Below are positions 38,827-54,300 of a DNA stretch of 64,000 nt, in pieces (positions within the stretch are counted from its first letter, which is position 1; each line of letters starts with the position of its first letter). The translations under genes and the position numbers were made by a program. The notes under the pieces are model-generated. The model was not told where the DNA came from and did not search any database. It saw only the letters and a program-made list of their open reading frames with translations. The stretch spans positions 66,834,501 through 66,898,500 of the forward strand of contig OY720349.1 in assembly GCA_963082975.1 (NCBI GenBank), given 5' to 3'. This DNA is from Labia minor (lineage: Eukaryota > Arthropoda > Insecta > Dermaptera > Spongiphoridae).

Positions 38827-41800
38827 ATTTTACATCATATAAATATTAAAAAAATATATTATTGATATTTCTGATGAATAATTATTTTTTTATGCAGAAA
38901 ACCTAAGGTCATCCTACAATGACCTTTCAAAATTTTTACGGGAAAATTAAAATATAAAATTTTTAAAAATAAATAATAAATTCGTACATTTTACATCAGA
39001 AAAATATTAAAAAAATATATTATTGATATTTCTGATGAATAATTATTTTTTTAATGCCGAAAACCTAGGGTCATCCTACGATGACCTTTCATAATTTTTA
39101 CGGGAAAATTAAAAAATGAAATTTTTAGAAAATCAATAATAAATTCGTTCATTTTACATCATAAAAATATTAAAAAAATATATTATTCATATTTCTTACT
39201 AAAAATTATTTTTTTATGCCGAAACCTAGGGTCATCCTACGATGACCTTTCATAATTTTTACGGGAAAATTAAAAAATGAAATTTTTAAAAATAAATAAT
39301 AAATTCGTTCAGTTTACATCATAAAAATATTGAAAAAATATATTATTGATATTTCTGAAGAATAATTATTTTTTTTCCGAAAACCTAGGGTCATCCTACG
39401 ATGACCTTTCATAATTTTTTAGGTAAAATTAAAAAATTAAATGTTTTAAAAAAAATAATAAATTCGTTGATTTTACATCATAAAAATATTAAAAAAATAT
39501 ATTATTGATATGTCTGATGAATAATTATTTTATTATGCCGAACACCTAGGGTCATCCTACGATGACCTTTCATAATTTTTACGGGAAAATTAAAAAATGA
39601 AATTTTTAAAAATAAATAATAAATTCGTACATTTTACATCAGAAAAATATTAAAAAAATATATTATTGATATTTCTGATGAATAATTATTTTTTTATGCC
39701 GAAAACCTAGGGTCATCCTAAGATGACCTTTCATAATTTTTACGGGAAACTTAAAAAATGAAATTTTTAAAAATAAATAATAAATTCGTTCATTTTACAT
39801 CATATAAATATTAAAAAAATATATTATTGATATTTCTGATGAATAATTATTTTTTTTCCGAAAACCTAGGGTCATCCTAAGATGACCTTTCATAATTTTT
39901 ACGGGAAACTTAAAAAATGAAATTTTTAGAAAATCAATAATAAATTCGTTCATTTTACATCATAAAAATATTAAAAAAATATATTATTCATATTTCTTAC
40001 TAAAAATTATTTTATTATGCCGAAACCTAGGGTCATCCTACGATGACCTTTCATAATTTTTACGGGAAAATTAAAAAATGAAATTTTTAAAAATAAATAA
40101 TAAATTCGTTCAGTTTACATCATAAAAATATTGAAAAAATATATTATTGATATTTCTGAAGAATAATTATTTTTTTTTCCGAAAACCTAGGGTCATCCTA
40201 CGATGACCTTTCATAATTTTTACGGGAAAATTAAAAAATGAAATGTTTTAAAAATAAATAATAAATTCGTTCATATAACTTCATAAAAATATTAAAAAAA
40301 ATATTATTGATATTTTTGATGAATAATTATTTTTTTATGCCGAAAACCTAGTGTCATCCTACGATGACCTTTCATAATTTTTACGGGAAAATTAAAAAAT
40401 GAAATTTTTAAAAATAAATAATAACTTCGTTCATTTTACATCATATAAATATTAAAAAAATATATTATTGATATTTCTGATGAATAATTATTTTTTTATA
40501 CCGAAAACCTAGGGTCATCCTACGATGACCTTTCATAATTTTTTAGGTAAAATTAAAAAATGAAATGTTTTAAAAAAAATAATAAATTCGTTCTGTTTAC
40601 ATCATATAAATATTGAAAAAATATATTATTGATATTTCTGAAGAATAATTATTTTTTTTCCGAAAACCTAGGGTCATCCTACGATGACCTTTCATAATTT
40701 TTTAGGTAAAATTAAAAAATTAAATGTTTTAAAAAAAATAATAAATTCGTTGATTTTACATCATAAAAATATTAAAAAAATATATTATTGATATTTAGGA
40801 TGAATAATTATTTTATTATGCCGAACACCTAGGGTCATCCTACGATGACCTTTCATAATTTTTACGCGAAACTTAAAAAATGAAATTTTTAAAAATAAAT
40901 AATAAATTCGTTCATTTTACATCAGAAAAATATTAAAAAAATATATTATTGATATTTCTGATGAATAATTATTTTTTTATGCCGAAAACCTAGGGTCATC
41001 CTAAGATGACCTTTCATAATTTTTACGCGAAACTTAAAAAATGAAATTTTTAAAAATAAATAATAAATTCGTTCATTTTACATCATATAAATATTAAAAA
41101 AATATATTATTGATATTTCTGATGAATAATTATTTTTTTATGCCGAAAACCTAAGGTCATCCTACGATGACCTTTCATAATTTTTAAGGGAAAATTAAAA
41201 TATGAAATTTTTAAAAATAAATAATAAATTCGTTCATTTAACTTCATAAAAATATTAAAAAAATATATTATTGATATTTCTGATGAATAATTATTTTTTT
41301 ATGCCGAAAACCTAGGGTCATCCTACGATGACCTATCATAATTTTTTCGGTATAATTAAAAAATGAAATATTTTAAAAAAAATAATAAATTTGTACATTT
41401 TACATCAGAAAAATATTAAAAAAATATATTATTGATATTTCTGATGAATAATTATTTTTTTATGCCGAAAACCTAGGGTCATCCTAAGATGACCTTTCAT
41501 AATTTTTACGGGAAACTTAAAAAATGAAATTTTTAGAAAATCAATAATAAATTCGTTCATTTTACATCATAAAAATATTAAAAAAATATATTATTCATAT
41601 TTCTTACTAAAAATTATTTTATTATGCCGAAACCTAGGGTCATCCTACGATGACCTTTCATAATTTTTACGGGAAAATTAAAAAATGAAATTTTTAAAAA
41701 TAAATAATAAATTCGTTCAGTTTACATCATAAAAATATTGAAAAAATATATTATTGATATTTCTGAAGAATAATTATTTTTTTTTCCGAAAACCTAGGGT

Positions 41801-44800
41801 CATCCTACGATGACCTTTCATAATTTTTACGGGAAAATTAAAAAATGAAATGTTTTAAAAATAAATAATAAATTCGTTCATATAACTTCATAAAAATATT
41901 AAAAAAAATATTATTGATATTTTTGATGAATAATTATTTTTTTATGCCGAAAACCTAGTGTCATCCTACGATGACCTTTCATAATTTTTACGGGAAAATT
42001 AAAAAATGAAATTTTTAAAAATAAATAATAACTTCGTTCATTTTACATCATATAAATATTAAAAAAATATATTATTGATATTTCTGATGAATAATTATTT
42101 TTTTATACCGAAAACCTAGGGTCATCCTACGATGACCTTTCATAATTTTTTAGGTAAAATTAAAAAATGAAATGTTTTAAAAAAAATAATAAATTCGTTC
42201 TGTTTACATCATAAAAATATTGAAAAAATATATTATTGATATTTCTGAAGAATAATTATTTTTTTTCCGAAAACCTAGGGTCATCCTACGATGACCTTTC
42301 ATAATTTTTTAGGTAAAATTAAAAAATTAAATGTTTTAAAAAAAATAATAAATTCGTTGATTTTACATCATAAAAATATTAAAAAAATATATTATTGATA
42401 TTTCTGATGAATAATTATTTTATTATGCCGAACACCTAGGGTCATCCTACGATGACCTTTCATAATTTTTACGGGAAAATTAAAAAATGAAATTTTTAAA
42501 AATAAATAATAAATTCGTACATTTTACATCAGAAAAATATTAAAAAAATATATTATTGATATTTCTGATGAATAATTATTTTTTTATGCCGAAAACCTAG
42601 GGTCATCCTAAGATGACCTTTCATAATTTTTACGCGAAACTTAAAAAATGAAATTTTTAAAAATAAATAATAAATTCGTTCATTTTACATCATATAAATA
42701 TTAAAAAAATATATTATTGATATTTCTGATGAATAATTATTTTTTTATGCCGAAAACCTAAGGTCATCCTACGATGACCTTTCATAATTTTTAAGGGAAA
42801 ATTAAAATATGAAATTTTTAAAAATAAATAATAAATTCGTTCATTTAACTTCATAAAAATATTAAAAAAATATATTATTGATATTTCTGATGAATAATTA
42901 TTTTTTTATGCCGACAACCTAGGGTCATCCTACGATGACCTATCATAATTTTTTCGGTATAATTAAAAAATGAAATATTTTAAAAAAAATAATAAATTTG
43001 TACATTTTACATCAGAAAAATATTAAAAAAATATATTATTGATATTTCTGATGAATAATTATTTTTTTATGCCGAAAACCTAGGGTCATCCTACGATGAC
43101 CTATCATAATTTTTTCGGTATAATTAAAAAATGAAATATTTTAAAATAAATAATAAATTCGTTCATTTTACATCATATAAATATTAAAAAAATATATTAT
43201 TGATATTTCTGATGAATAATTATTTTTTTTCCGAAAACCTAGGGTCATCCTACGATGACGTTTCATAATTTTTTCGGTAAAATTAAAAAATGAAATGTTT
43301 TAAAAAAAATAATAAATTCGTTCTGTTTACATCATAAAAATATTGAAAAAATATATTATTGATATTTTTGATGAATAATTATTTTTTTATGCCGAAAACC
43401 TAAGGTCATCCTACGATGAACTTTCATAATTTTTAAGGGAAAATTAAAATATGAAATTTTTAAAAATAAATAATAAATTCGTTCATTTAACTTCATAAAA
43501 ATATTAAAAAAATATATTATTGATATTTCTGATGAATAATTATTTTTTTATGCCGAAAACCTAGGGTCATCCTACGATGACCTTTCATAATTTTTTAGGT
43601 AAAATTAAAAAATGAAATGTTTTAAAAAAAATAATAAATTCGTTCTGTTTACATCATAAAAATATTGAAAAAATATATTATTGATATTTCTGAAGAATAA
43701 TTATTTTTTTTCCGAAAACCTAGGGTCATCCTACGATGACCTTTCATAATTTTTTAGGTAAAATTAAAAAATTAAATGTTTTAAAAAAAATAATAAATTC
43801 GTTCATTTTACATCATAAAAATATTAAAAAAATATATTATTGATATTTCTGATGAATAATTATTTTTTTATGCCGAAAACCTAGGGTCATCCTACGATGA
43901 CCTTTCATAATTTTTACGGGAAAATTAAAAAATGAAATTTTTAAAAATAAATAATAAATTCGTTCATTTTACATCATAAAAATATTAAAAAAATATATTA
44001 ATGATATTTCTGATGAATAATTATTTTTTTAATGCCGAAAACCTAGGGTCATCCTAAGATGACCTTTTTTAATTTTTACGGGAAAATTAAAAAATGAAAT
44101 TTTTAGAAAATCAATAATAAATTCGTTCATTTTACATCATAAAAATATTAAAAAAATATATTATTCATATTTCTTACTAAAAATTATTTTATTATGCCGA
44201 AACCTAGGGTCATCCTACGATGACCTTTCATAATTTTTACGGGAAAATTAAAAAATGAAATTTTTAAAAATAAATAATAAATTCGTTCATTTTACATCAT
44301 AAAAATATTAAAAAAAAATATTATTGATATTTCTGATGAATAATTATTTTTTATACCGAAAACCTAGGGTCATCCTACGATGACCTTTCATAAATTTTAC
44401 GGGAAAATTAAAAAATGAAATGTTTTAAAAAAAATAATAAATTCGTTCATTTTACATCATATAAATATTAAAAAAATATATTATTGATATTTCTGATGAA
44501 TAATTATTTTTTTATGCCGAAAACCTAAGGTCATCCTAAGATGACCTTTCATAAGTTTTACGGGAAAATTAAAATATTAAATTTTTAAAAATAAATAATA
44601 AATTCGTTCATTTAACTTCATAAAAATATTAAAAAAATATATTATTGATATTTCTGATGAATAATTATTTTTTTATGCCGAAAACCTAGGGTCATCCTAC
44701 GATGACCTTTCATAATTTTTACGGGAAAATTAAAAAATGAAATTTTTAAAAATAAATAATAAATTCGTTCATTTTACATCATAAAAATATTAAAAAAATA

Positions 44801-47309
44801 TATTATTGATATTTCTGATGAATAATTATTTTTTTATGCAGTAAACCTAGGGTCATCCTACGATGACCTTTCATAATTTTTACGGGAAAATTAAAAAATG
44901 AAATTTTTAAAAATAAATAATAAATTCGTTCATTTTACATCATATAAATATTAAAAAAATATATTATTGATATTTCTGAAGAATAATTATTTTTTTATGC
45001 AGAAAACCTAAGGTCATCCTACAATGACCTTTCATAATTTTTAAGGGAAAATTAAAATATGAAATTTTTAAAAATAAATAATAAATTCGTTCATTTAACT
45101 TCATAAAAATATTAAAAAAAAATATTATTGATATTTTTGATGAATAATTATTTTTTTATGCCGAAAACCTAGGGTCATCCTACGATGACCTTTCATAATT
45201 TTTACGGGAAAATTAAAAAATGAAATTTTTAAAAATAAATAATAAATTCGTTCATTTTACATCATATAAATATTAAAAAAATATATTATTGATATTTCTG
45301 ATGAATAATTATTTTTTTATACCGAAAACCTAGGGTCATCCTACGATGACCTTTCATAATTTTTACGGGAAAATTAAAAAATGAAATTTTTAAAAATAAA
45401 TAATAAATTCGTTCATTTTACATCATATAAATATTAAAAAAATATATTATTGATATTTCTGATGAATAATTATTTTTTTATGCAGAAAACCTAAGGTCAT
45501 CCTACAATGACCTTTCAAAATTTTTACGGGAAAATTAAAATATAAAATTTTTAAAAATAAATAATAAATTCGTACATTTTACATCAGAAAAATATTAAAA
45601 AAATATATTATTGATATTTCTGATGAATAATTATTTTTTTAATGCCGAAAACCTAGGGTCATCCTACGATGACCTTTCATAATTTTTACGGGAAAATTAA
45701 AAAATGAAATTTTTAGAAAATCAATAATAAATTCGTTCATTTTACATCATAAAAATATTAAAAAAATATATTATTCATATTTCTTACTAAAAATTATTTT
45801 TTTATGCCGAAACCTAGGGTCATCCTACGATGACCTTTCATAATTTTTACGGGAAAATTAAAAAATGAAATTTTTAAAAATAAATAATAAATTCGTTCAG
45901 TTTACATCATAAAAATATTGAAAAAATATATTATTGATATTTCTGAAGAATAATTATTTTTTTTTCCGAAAACCTAGGGTCATCCTACGATGACCTTTCA
46001 TAATTTTTACGGGAAAATTAAAAAATGAAATGTTTTAAAAATAAATAATAAATTCGTTCATATAACTTCATAAAAATATTAAAAAAAATATTATTGATAT
46101 TTTTGATGAATAATTATTTTTTTATGCCGAAAACCTAGTGTCATCCTACGATGACCTTTCATAATTTTTACGGGAAAATTAAAAAATGAAATTTTTAAAA
46201 ATAAATAATAACTTCGTTCATTTTACATCATATAAATATTAAAAAAATATATTATTGATATTTCTGATGAATAATTATTTTTTTATACCGAAAACCTAGG
46301 GTCATCCTACGATGACCTTTCATAATTTTTTAGGTAAAATTAAAAAATGAAATGTTTTAAAAAAAATAATAAATTCGTTCTGTTTACATCATAAAAATAT
46401 TGAAAAAATATATTATTGATATTTCTGAAGAATAATTATTTTTTTTCCGAAAACCTAGGGTCATCCTACGATGACCTTTCATAATTTTTTAGGTAAAATT
46501 AAAAAATTAAATGTTTTAAAAAAAATAATAAATTCGTTGATTTTACATCATAAAAATATTAAAAAAATATATTATTGATATTTCTGATGAATAATTATTT
46601 TATTATGCCTAACACCTAGGGTCATCCTACGATGACCTTTCATAATTTTTACGGGAAAATTAAAAAATGAAATTTTTAAAAATAAATAATAAATTCGTAC
46701 ATTTTACATCAGAAAAATATTAAAAAAATATATTATTGATATTTCTGATGAATAATTATTTTTTTATGCCGAAAACCTAGGGTCATCCTAAGATGACCTT
46801 TCATAATTTTTACGCGAAACTTAAAAAATGAAATTTTTAAAAATAAATAATAAATTCGTTCATTTTACATCATATAAATATTAAAAAAATATATTATTGA
46901 TATTTCTGATGAATAATTATTTTTTTTCCGAAAACCTAGGGTCATCCTAAGATGACCTTTCATAATTTTTACGGGAAACTTAAAAAATGAAATTTTTAGA
47001 AAATCAATAATAAATTCGTTCATTTTACATCATAAAAATATTAAAAAAATATATTATTCATATTTCTTACTAAAAATTATTTTATTATGCCGAAACCTAG
47101 GGTCATCCTACGATGACCTTTCATAATTTTTACGGGAAAATTAAAAAATGAAATTTTTAAAAATAAATAATAAATTCGTTCAGTTTACATCATAAAAATA
47201 TTGAAAAAATATATTATTGATATTTCTGAAGAATAATTATTTTTTTTTCCGAAAACCTAGGGTCATCCTACGATGACCTTTCATAATTTTTACGGGAAAA
47301 TTACAAAAT
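37830..47309. repeat. 59-monomer (9,480 bp) segmental tandem duplication, copy 1
   Basis: Repeated 9,480 bp downstream: TTTCATAAGTTTTACGGG (about 37,963/47,443), class A G (39,128/48,608) and the private GATATGTCTGATG (39,511/48,991). Relative to copy 2 it lacks one class J monomer before the class A monomer at 41,536. It has a unique TATTTAGGATGAAT near 40,795. The length resembles the 9,474-bp duplication but endpoints and content differ, so it is a separate event. Confidence 0.82.
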
Positions 47310-47408
47310 GAAATGTTTTAAAAAAAATAATAAATTCGTTCATTTTACATCATATAAATATTAAAAAAATATATTATTGATATTTCTGATGAATAATTAT
47401 TTTTTTAT
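47248..47408 (+). repeat. Chimeric monomer C/S at the 9,480-bp duplication junction
   Basis: 5' part is class C (TTTTTTTTTCCG, CATAATTTTTACGGG). The 3' part is class S (AAATGTTTTAAAAAAAATAAT, GTTCATTTTAC, CATATAAAT). It carries a private TTACAAAATG at 47,301. A duplicate is at 53,997-54,157. Confidence 0.85.
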
Positions 47409-50400
47409 GCCGAAAACCTAAGGTCATCCTAAGATGACCTTTCATAAGTTTTACGGGAAAATTAAAATATTAAATTTTTAAAAATAAATAATAAATTCGT
47501 TCATTTAACTTCATAAAAATATTAAAAAAATATATTATTGATATTTCTGATGAATAATTATTTTTTTATGCCGAAAACCTAGGGTCATCCTACGATGACC
47601 TTTCATAATTTTTACGGGAAAATTAAAAAATGAAATTTTTAAAAATAAATAATAAATTCGTTCATTTTACATCATAAAAATATTAAAAAAATATATTATT
47701 GATATTTCTGATGAATAATTATTTTTTTATGCAGTAAACCTAGGGTCATCCTACGATGACCTTTCATAATTTTTACGGGAAAATTAAAAAATGAAATTTT
47801 TAAAAATAAATAATAAATTCGTTCATTTTACATCATATAAATATTAAAAAAATATATTATTGATATTTCTGAAGAATAATTATTTTTTTATGCAGAAAAC
47901 CTAAGGTCATCCTACAATGACCTTTCATAATTTTTAAGGGAAAATTAAAATATGAAATTTTTAAAAATAAATAATAAATTCGTTCATTTAACTTCATAAA
48001 AATATTAAAAAAAATATTATTGATATTTTTGATGAATAATTATTTTTTTATGCCGAAAACCTAGGGTCATCCTACGATGACCTTTCATAATTTTTACGGG
48101 AAAATTAAAAAATGAAATTTTTAAAAATAAATAATAAATTCGTTCATTTTACATCATATAAATATTAAAAAAATATATTATTGATATTTCTGATGAATAA
48201 TTATTTTTTTATACCGAAAACCTAGGGTCATCCTACGATGACCTTTCATAATTTTTACGGGAAAATTAAAAAATGAAATTTTTAAAAATAAATAATAAAT
48301 TCGTTCATTTTACATCATATAAATATTAAAAAAATATATTATTGATATTTCTGATGAATAATTATTTTTTTATGCAGAAAACCTAAGGTCATCCTACAAT
48401 GACCTTTCAAAATTTTTACGGGAAAATTAAAATATAAAATTTTTAAAAATAAATAATAAATTCGTACATTTTACATCAGAAAAATATTAAAAAAATATAT
48501 TATTGATATTTCTGATGAATAATTATTTTTTTAATGCCGAAAACCTAGGGTCATCCTACGATGACCTTTCATAATTTTTACGGGAAAATTAAAAAATGAA
48601 ATTTTTAGAAAATCAATAATAAATTCGTTCATTTTACATCATAAAAATATTAAAAAAATATATTATTCATATTTCTTACTAAAAATTATTTTTTTATGCC
48701 GAAACCTAGGGTCATCCTACGATGACCTTTCATAATTTTTACGGGAAAATTAAAAAATGAAATTTTTAAAAATAAATAATAAATTCGTTCAGTTTACATC
48801 ATAAAAATATTGAAAAAATATATTATTGATATTTCTGAAGAATAATTATTTTTTTTCCGAAAACCTAGGGTCATCCTACGATGACCTTTCATAATTTTTT
48901 AGGTAAAATTAAAAAATTAAATGTTTTAAAAAAAATAATAAATTCGTTGATTTTACATCATAAAAATATTAAAAAAATATATTATTGATATGTCTGATGA
49001 ATAATTATTTTATTATGCCGAACACCTAGGGTCATCCTACGATGACCTTTCATAATTTTTACGGGAAAATTAAAAAATGAAATTTTTAAAAATAAATAAT
49101 AAATTCGTACATTTTACATCAGAAAAATATTAAAAAAATATATTATTGATATTTCTGATGAATAATTATTTTTTTATGCCGAAAACCTAGGGTCATCCTA
49201 AGATGACCTTTCATAATTTTTACGGGAAACTTAAAAAATGAAATTTTTATAAATAAATAATAAATTCGTTCATTTTACATCATATAAATATTAAAAAAAT
49301 ATATTATTGATATTTCTGATGAATAATTATTTTTTTTCCGAAAACCTAGGGTCATCCTAAGATGACCTTTCATAATTTTTACGGGAAAATTAAAAAATGA
49401 AATGTTTTAAAAATAAATAATAAATTCGTTCATATAACTTCATAAAAATATTAAAAAAAATATTATTGATATTTTTGATGAATAATTATTTTTTTATGCC
49501 GAAAACCTAGTGTCATCCTACGATGACCTTTCATAATTTTTACGGGAAAATTAAAAAATGAAATTTTTAAAAATAAATAATAACTTCGTTCATTTTACAT
49601 CATATAAATATTAAAAAAATATATTATTGATATTTCTGATGAATAATTATTTTTTTATACCGAAAACCTAGGGTCATCCTACGATGACCTTTCATAATTT
49701 TTTAGGTAAAATTAAAAAATGAAATGTTTTAAAAAAAATAATAAATTCGTTCTGTTTACATCATATAAATATTGAAAAAATATATTATTGATATTTCTGA
49801 AGAATAATTATTTTTTTTCCGAAAACCTAGGGTCATCCTACGATGACCTTTCATAATTTTTTAGGTAAAATTAAAAAATTAAATGTTTTAAAAAAAATAA
49901 TAAATTCGTTGATTTTACATCATAAAAATATTAAAAAAATATATTATTTATATTTCTGATGAATAATTATTTTATTATGCCGAACACCTAGGGTCATCCT
50001 ACGATGACCTTTCATAATTTTTACGCGAAATTTAAAAAATGAAATTTTTAAAAATAAATAATAAATTCGTTCATTTTACATCAGAAAAATATTAAAAAAA
50101 TATATTATTGATATTTCTGATGAATAATTATTTTTTTATGCCGAAAACCTAGGGTCATCCTAAGATGACCTTTCATAATTTTTACGCGAAACTTAAAAAA
50201 TGAAATTTTTAAAAATAAATAATAAATTCGTTCATTTTACATCATATAAATATTAAAAAAATATATTATTGATATTTCTGATGAATAATTATTTTTTTAT
50301 GCCGAAAACCTAAGGTCATCCTACGATGACCTTTCATAATTTTTAAGGGAAAATTAAAATATGAAATTTTTAAAAATAAATAATAAATTCGTTCATTTAA

Positions 50401-51020
50401 CTTCATAAAAATATTAAAAAAATATATTATTGATATTTCTGATGAATAATTATTTTTTTATGCCGAAAACCTAGGGTCATCCTACGATGACCTATCATAA
50501 TTTTTTCGGTATAATTAAAAAATGAAATATTTTAAAAAAAATAATAAATTTGTACATTTTACATCAGAAAAATATTAAAAAAATATATTATTGATATTTC
50601 TGATGAATAATTATTTTTTTATGCCGAAAACCTAGGGTCATCCTAAGATGACCTTTCATAATTTTTACGGGAAACTTAAAAAATGAAATTTTTAAAAATA
50701 AATAATAAATTCGTTCATTTTACATCATATAAATATTAAAAAAATATATTATTGATATTTCTGATGAATAATTATTTTTTTTCCGAAAACCTAGGGTCAT
50801 CCTAAGATGACCTTTCATAATTTTTAAGGGAAACTTAAAAAATGAAATTTTTAGAAAATCAATAATAAATTCGTTCATTTTACATCATAAAAATATTAAA
50901 AAAATATATTATTCATATTTCTTACTAAAAATTATTTTATTATGCCGAAACCTAGGGTCATCCTACGATGACCTTTCATAATTTTTACGGGAAAATTAAA
51001 AAATGAAATTTTTAAAAATA
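47310..51020. repeat. 9,480-bp duplication, copy 2 (remnant)
   Basis: Begins in a C/S chimeric monomer (junction within about 47,290-47,323). The offset falls from 9,480 to 9,159 bp after a two-monomer loss at 49,337-49,497 (class C 40,272/49,431; TTCTGTTTACATCATATAAAT 40,592/49,751). It rises to about 9,318 where copy 1 lacks a monomer (class A G 41,536/50,854). Correspondence ends in the B/G chimera near 51,020. Confidence 0.78.
49337..49497 (+). repeat. Chimeric monomer J/C, site of a two-monomer deletion
   Basis: Starts like the class A/J neighbour (TTTTTTTTCCG, CTAA loop) and ends as class C (AAATGTTTTAAAAATAAATAA, CATATAACTTC). The intervening A and B monomers, present in the sister block at 56,086-56,405, are missing. 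The loss is 321 bp, two monomers, with register kept. Confidence 0.88.
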
Positions 51021-51103
51021 AATAATAAATTCGTACATTTTACATCAGAAAAATATTAAAAAAATATATTATTGATATTTCTGATGAATAATTATTTTTT
51101 TAT
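50944..51103 (+). repeat. Chimeric monomer B/G
   Basis: Starts with the class B box GCCGAAACC after a class A monomer, but continues with CGTACATTTTAC and ATCAGAAAA of classes G/P rather than TTCAGTTTAC. The duplicate is near 58,014-58,173. It marks the end of correspondence between the 9,480-bp copies. Confidence 0.8.
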
Positions 51104-51326
51104 GCCGAAAACCTAGGGTCATCCTAAGATGACCTTTCATAATTTTTACGCGAAACTTAAAAAATGAAATTTTTAAAAATAAATAATAAATTCGTTCATT
51201 TTACATCATATAAATATTAAAAAAATATATTATTGATATTTCTGATGAATAATTATTTTTTTATGCCGAAAACCTAAGGTCATCCTACGATGACCTTTCA
51301 TAATTTTTAAGGGAAAATTAAAATAT

Positions 51327-54300
51327 GAAATTTTTAAAAATAAATAATAAATTCGTTCATTTAACTTCATAAAAATATTAAAAAAATATATTATTGATAT
51401 TTCTGATGAATAATTATTTTTTTATGCCGAAAACCTAGGGTCATCCTACGATGACCTTTCATAATTTTTACGGGAAAATTAAAAAATGAAATTTTTAAAA
51501 ATAAATAATAAATTCGTTCATTTTACATCATAAAAATATTAAAAAAATATATTATTGATATTTCTGATGAATAATTATTTTTTTATGCAGTAAACCTAGG
51601 GTCATCCTACGATGACCTTTCATAATTTTTACGGGAAAATTAAAAAATGAAATTTTTAAAAATAAATAATAAATTCGTTCATTTTACATCATATAAATAT
51701 TAAAAAAATATATTATTGATATTTCTGAAGAATAATTATTTTTTTATGCAGAAAACCTAAGGTCATCCTACAATGACCTTTCATAATTTTTAAGGGAAAA
51801 TTAAAATATGAAATTTTTAAAAATAAATAATAAATTCGTTCATTTAACTTCATAAAAATATTAAAAAAAAATATTATTGATATTTTTGATGAATAATTAT
51901 TTTTTTATGCCGAAAACCTAGGGTCATCCTACGATGACCTTTCATAATTTTTACGGGAAAATTAAAAAATGAAATTTTTAAAAATAAATAATAAATTCGT
52001 TCATTTTACATCATATAAATATTAAAAAAATATATTATTGATATTTCTGATGAATAATTATTTTTTTATACCGAAAACCTAGGGTCATCCTACGATGACC
52101 TTTCATAATTTTTACGGGAAAATTAAAAAATGAAATTTTTAAAAATAAATAATAAATTCGTTCATTTTACATCATATAAATATTAAAAAAATATATTATT
52201 GATATTTCTGATGAATAATTATTTTTTTATGCAGAAAACCTAAGGTCATCCTACAATGACCTTTCAAAATTTTTACGGGAAAATTAAAATATAAAATTTT
52301 TAAAAATAAATAATAAATTCGTACATTTTACATCAGAAAAATATTAAAAAAATATATTATTGATATTTCTGATGAATAATTATTTTTTTAATGCCGAAAA
52401 CCTAGGGTCATCCTACGATGACCTTTCATAATTTTTACGGGAAAATTAAAAAATGAAATTTTTAGAAAATCAATAATAAATTCGTTCATTTTACATCATA
52501 AAAATATTAAAAAAATATATTATTCATATTTCTTACTAAAAATTATTTTTTTATGCCGAAACCTAGGGTCATCCTACGATGACCTTTCATAATTTTTACG
52601 GGAAAATTAAAAAATGAAATTTTTAAAAATAAATAATAAATTCGTTCAGTTTACATCATAAAAATATTGAAAAAATATATTATTGATATTTCTGAAGAAT
52701 AATTATTTTTTTTTCCGAAAACCTAGGGTCATCCTACGATGACCTTTCATAATTTTTACGGGAAAATTAAAAAATGAAATGTTTTAAAAATAAATAATAA
52801 ATTCGTTCATATAACTTCATAAAAATATTAAAAAAAATATTATTGATATTTTTGATGAATAATTATTTTTTTATGCCGAAAACCTAGTGTCATCCTACGA
52901 TGACCTTTCATAATTTTTACGGGAAAATTAAAAAATGAAATTTTTAAAAATAAATAATAACTTCGTTCATTTTACATCATATAAATATTAAAAAAATATA
53001 TTATTGATATTTCTGATGAATAATTATTTTTTTATACCGAAAACCTAGGGTCATCCTACGATGACCTTTCATAATTTTTTAGGTAAAATTAAAAAATGAA
53101 ATGTTTTAAAAAAAATAATAAATTCGTTCTGTTTACATCATAAAAATATTGAAAAAATATATTATTGATATTTCTGAAGAATAATTATTTTTTTTCCGAA
53201 AACCTAGGGTCATCCTACGATGACCTTTCATAATTTTTTAGGTAAAATTAAAAAATTAAATGTTTTAAAAAAAATAATAAATTCGTTGATTTTACATCAT
53301 AAAAATATTAAAAAAATATATTATTGATATTTCTGATGAATAATTATTTTATTATGCCTAACACCTAGGGTCATCCTACGATGACCTTTCATAATTTTTA
53401 CGGGAAAATTAAAAAATGAAATTTTTAAAAATAAATAATAAATTCGTACATTTTACATCAGAAAAATATTAAAAAAATATATTATTGATATTTCTGATGA
53501 ATAATTATTTTTTTATGCCGAAAACCTAGGGTCATCCTAAGATGACCTTTCATAATTTTTACGCGAAACTTAAAAAATGAAATTTTTAAAAATAAATAAT
53601 AAATTCGTTCATTTTACATCATATAAATATTAAAAAAATATATTATTGATATTTCTGATGAATAATTATTTTTTTTCCGAAAACCTAGGGTCATCCTAAG
53701 ATGACCTTTCATAATTTTTACGGGAAACTTAAAAAATGAAATTTTTAGAAAATCAATAATAAATTCGTTCATTTTACATCATAAAAATATTAAAAAAATA
53801 TATTATTCATATTTCTTACTAAAAATTATTTTATTATGCCGAAACCTAGGGTCATCCTACGATGACCTTTCATAATTTTTACGGGAAAATTAAAAAATGA
53901 AATTTTTAAAAATAAATAATAAATTCGTTCAGTTTACATCATAAAAATATTGAAAAAATATATTATTGATATTTCTGAAGAATAATTATTTTTTTTTCCG
54001 AAAACCTAGGGTCATCCTACGATGACCTTTCATAATTTTTACGGGAAAATTACAAAATGAAATGTTTTAAAAAAAATAATAAATTCGTTCATTTTACATC
54101 ATATAAATATTAAAAAAATATATTATTGATATTTCTGATGAATAATTATTTTTTTATGCCGAAAACCTAAGGTCATCCTAAGATGACCTTTCATAAGTTT
54201 TACGGGAAAATTAAAATATTAAATTTTTAAAAATAAATAATAAATTCGTTCATTTAACTTCATAAAAATATTAAAAAAATATATTATTGATATTTCTGAT

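Larger units (their letters stand above)
44578..51326. repeat. 42-monomer (6,749 bp) segmental tandem duplication, copy 1
   Basis: Repeated 6,749 bp downstream: a long-A ATTAAAAAAAAATATT (45,112/51,861), class A G (45,716/52,465), GCCTAACACC (46,607/53,356), private TTACAAAATG (47,301/54,050), class A G (48,608/55,357) and GATATGTCTG (48,991/55,740). It spans the junction of the 9,480-bp duplication, so it happened after it. The offset rises to 7,070 bp beyond 49.4 kb because this copy then lost two monomers (GCGAAATTT 50,025/57,095; AAGGGAAACTT 50,824/57,894). Confidence 0.9.
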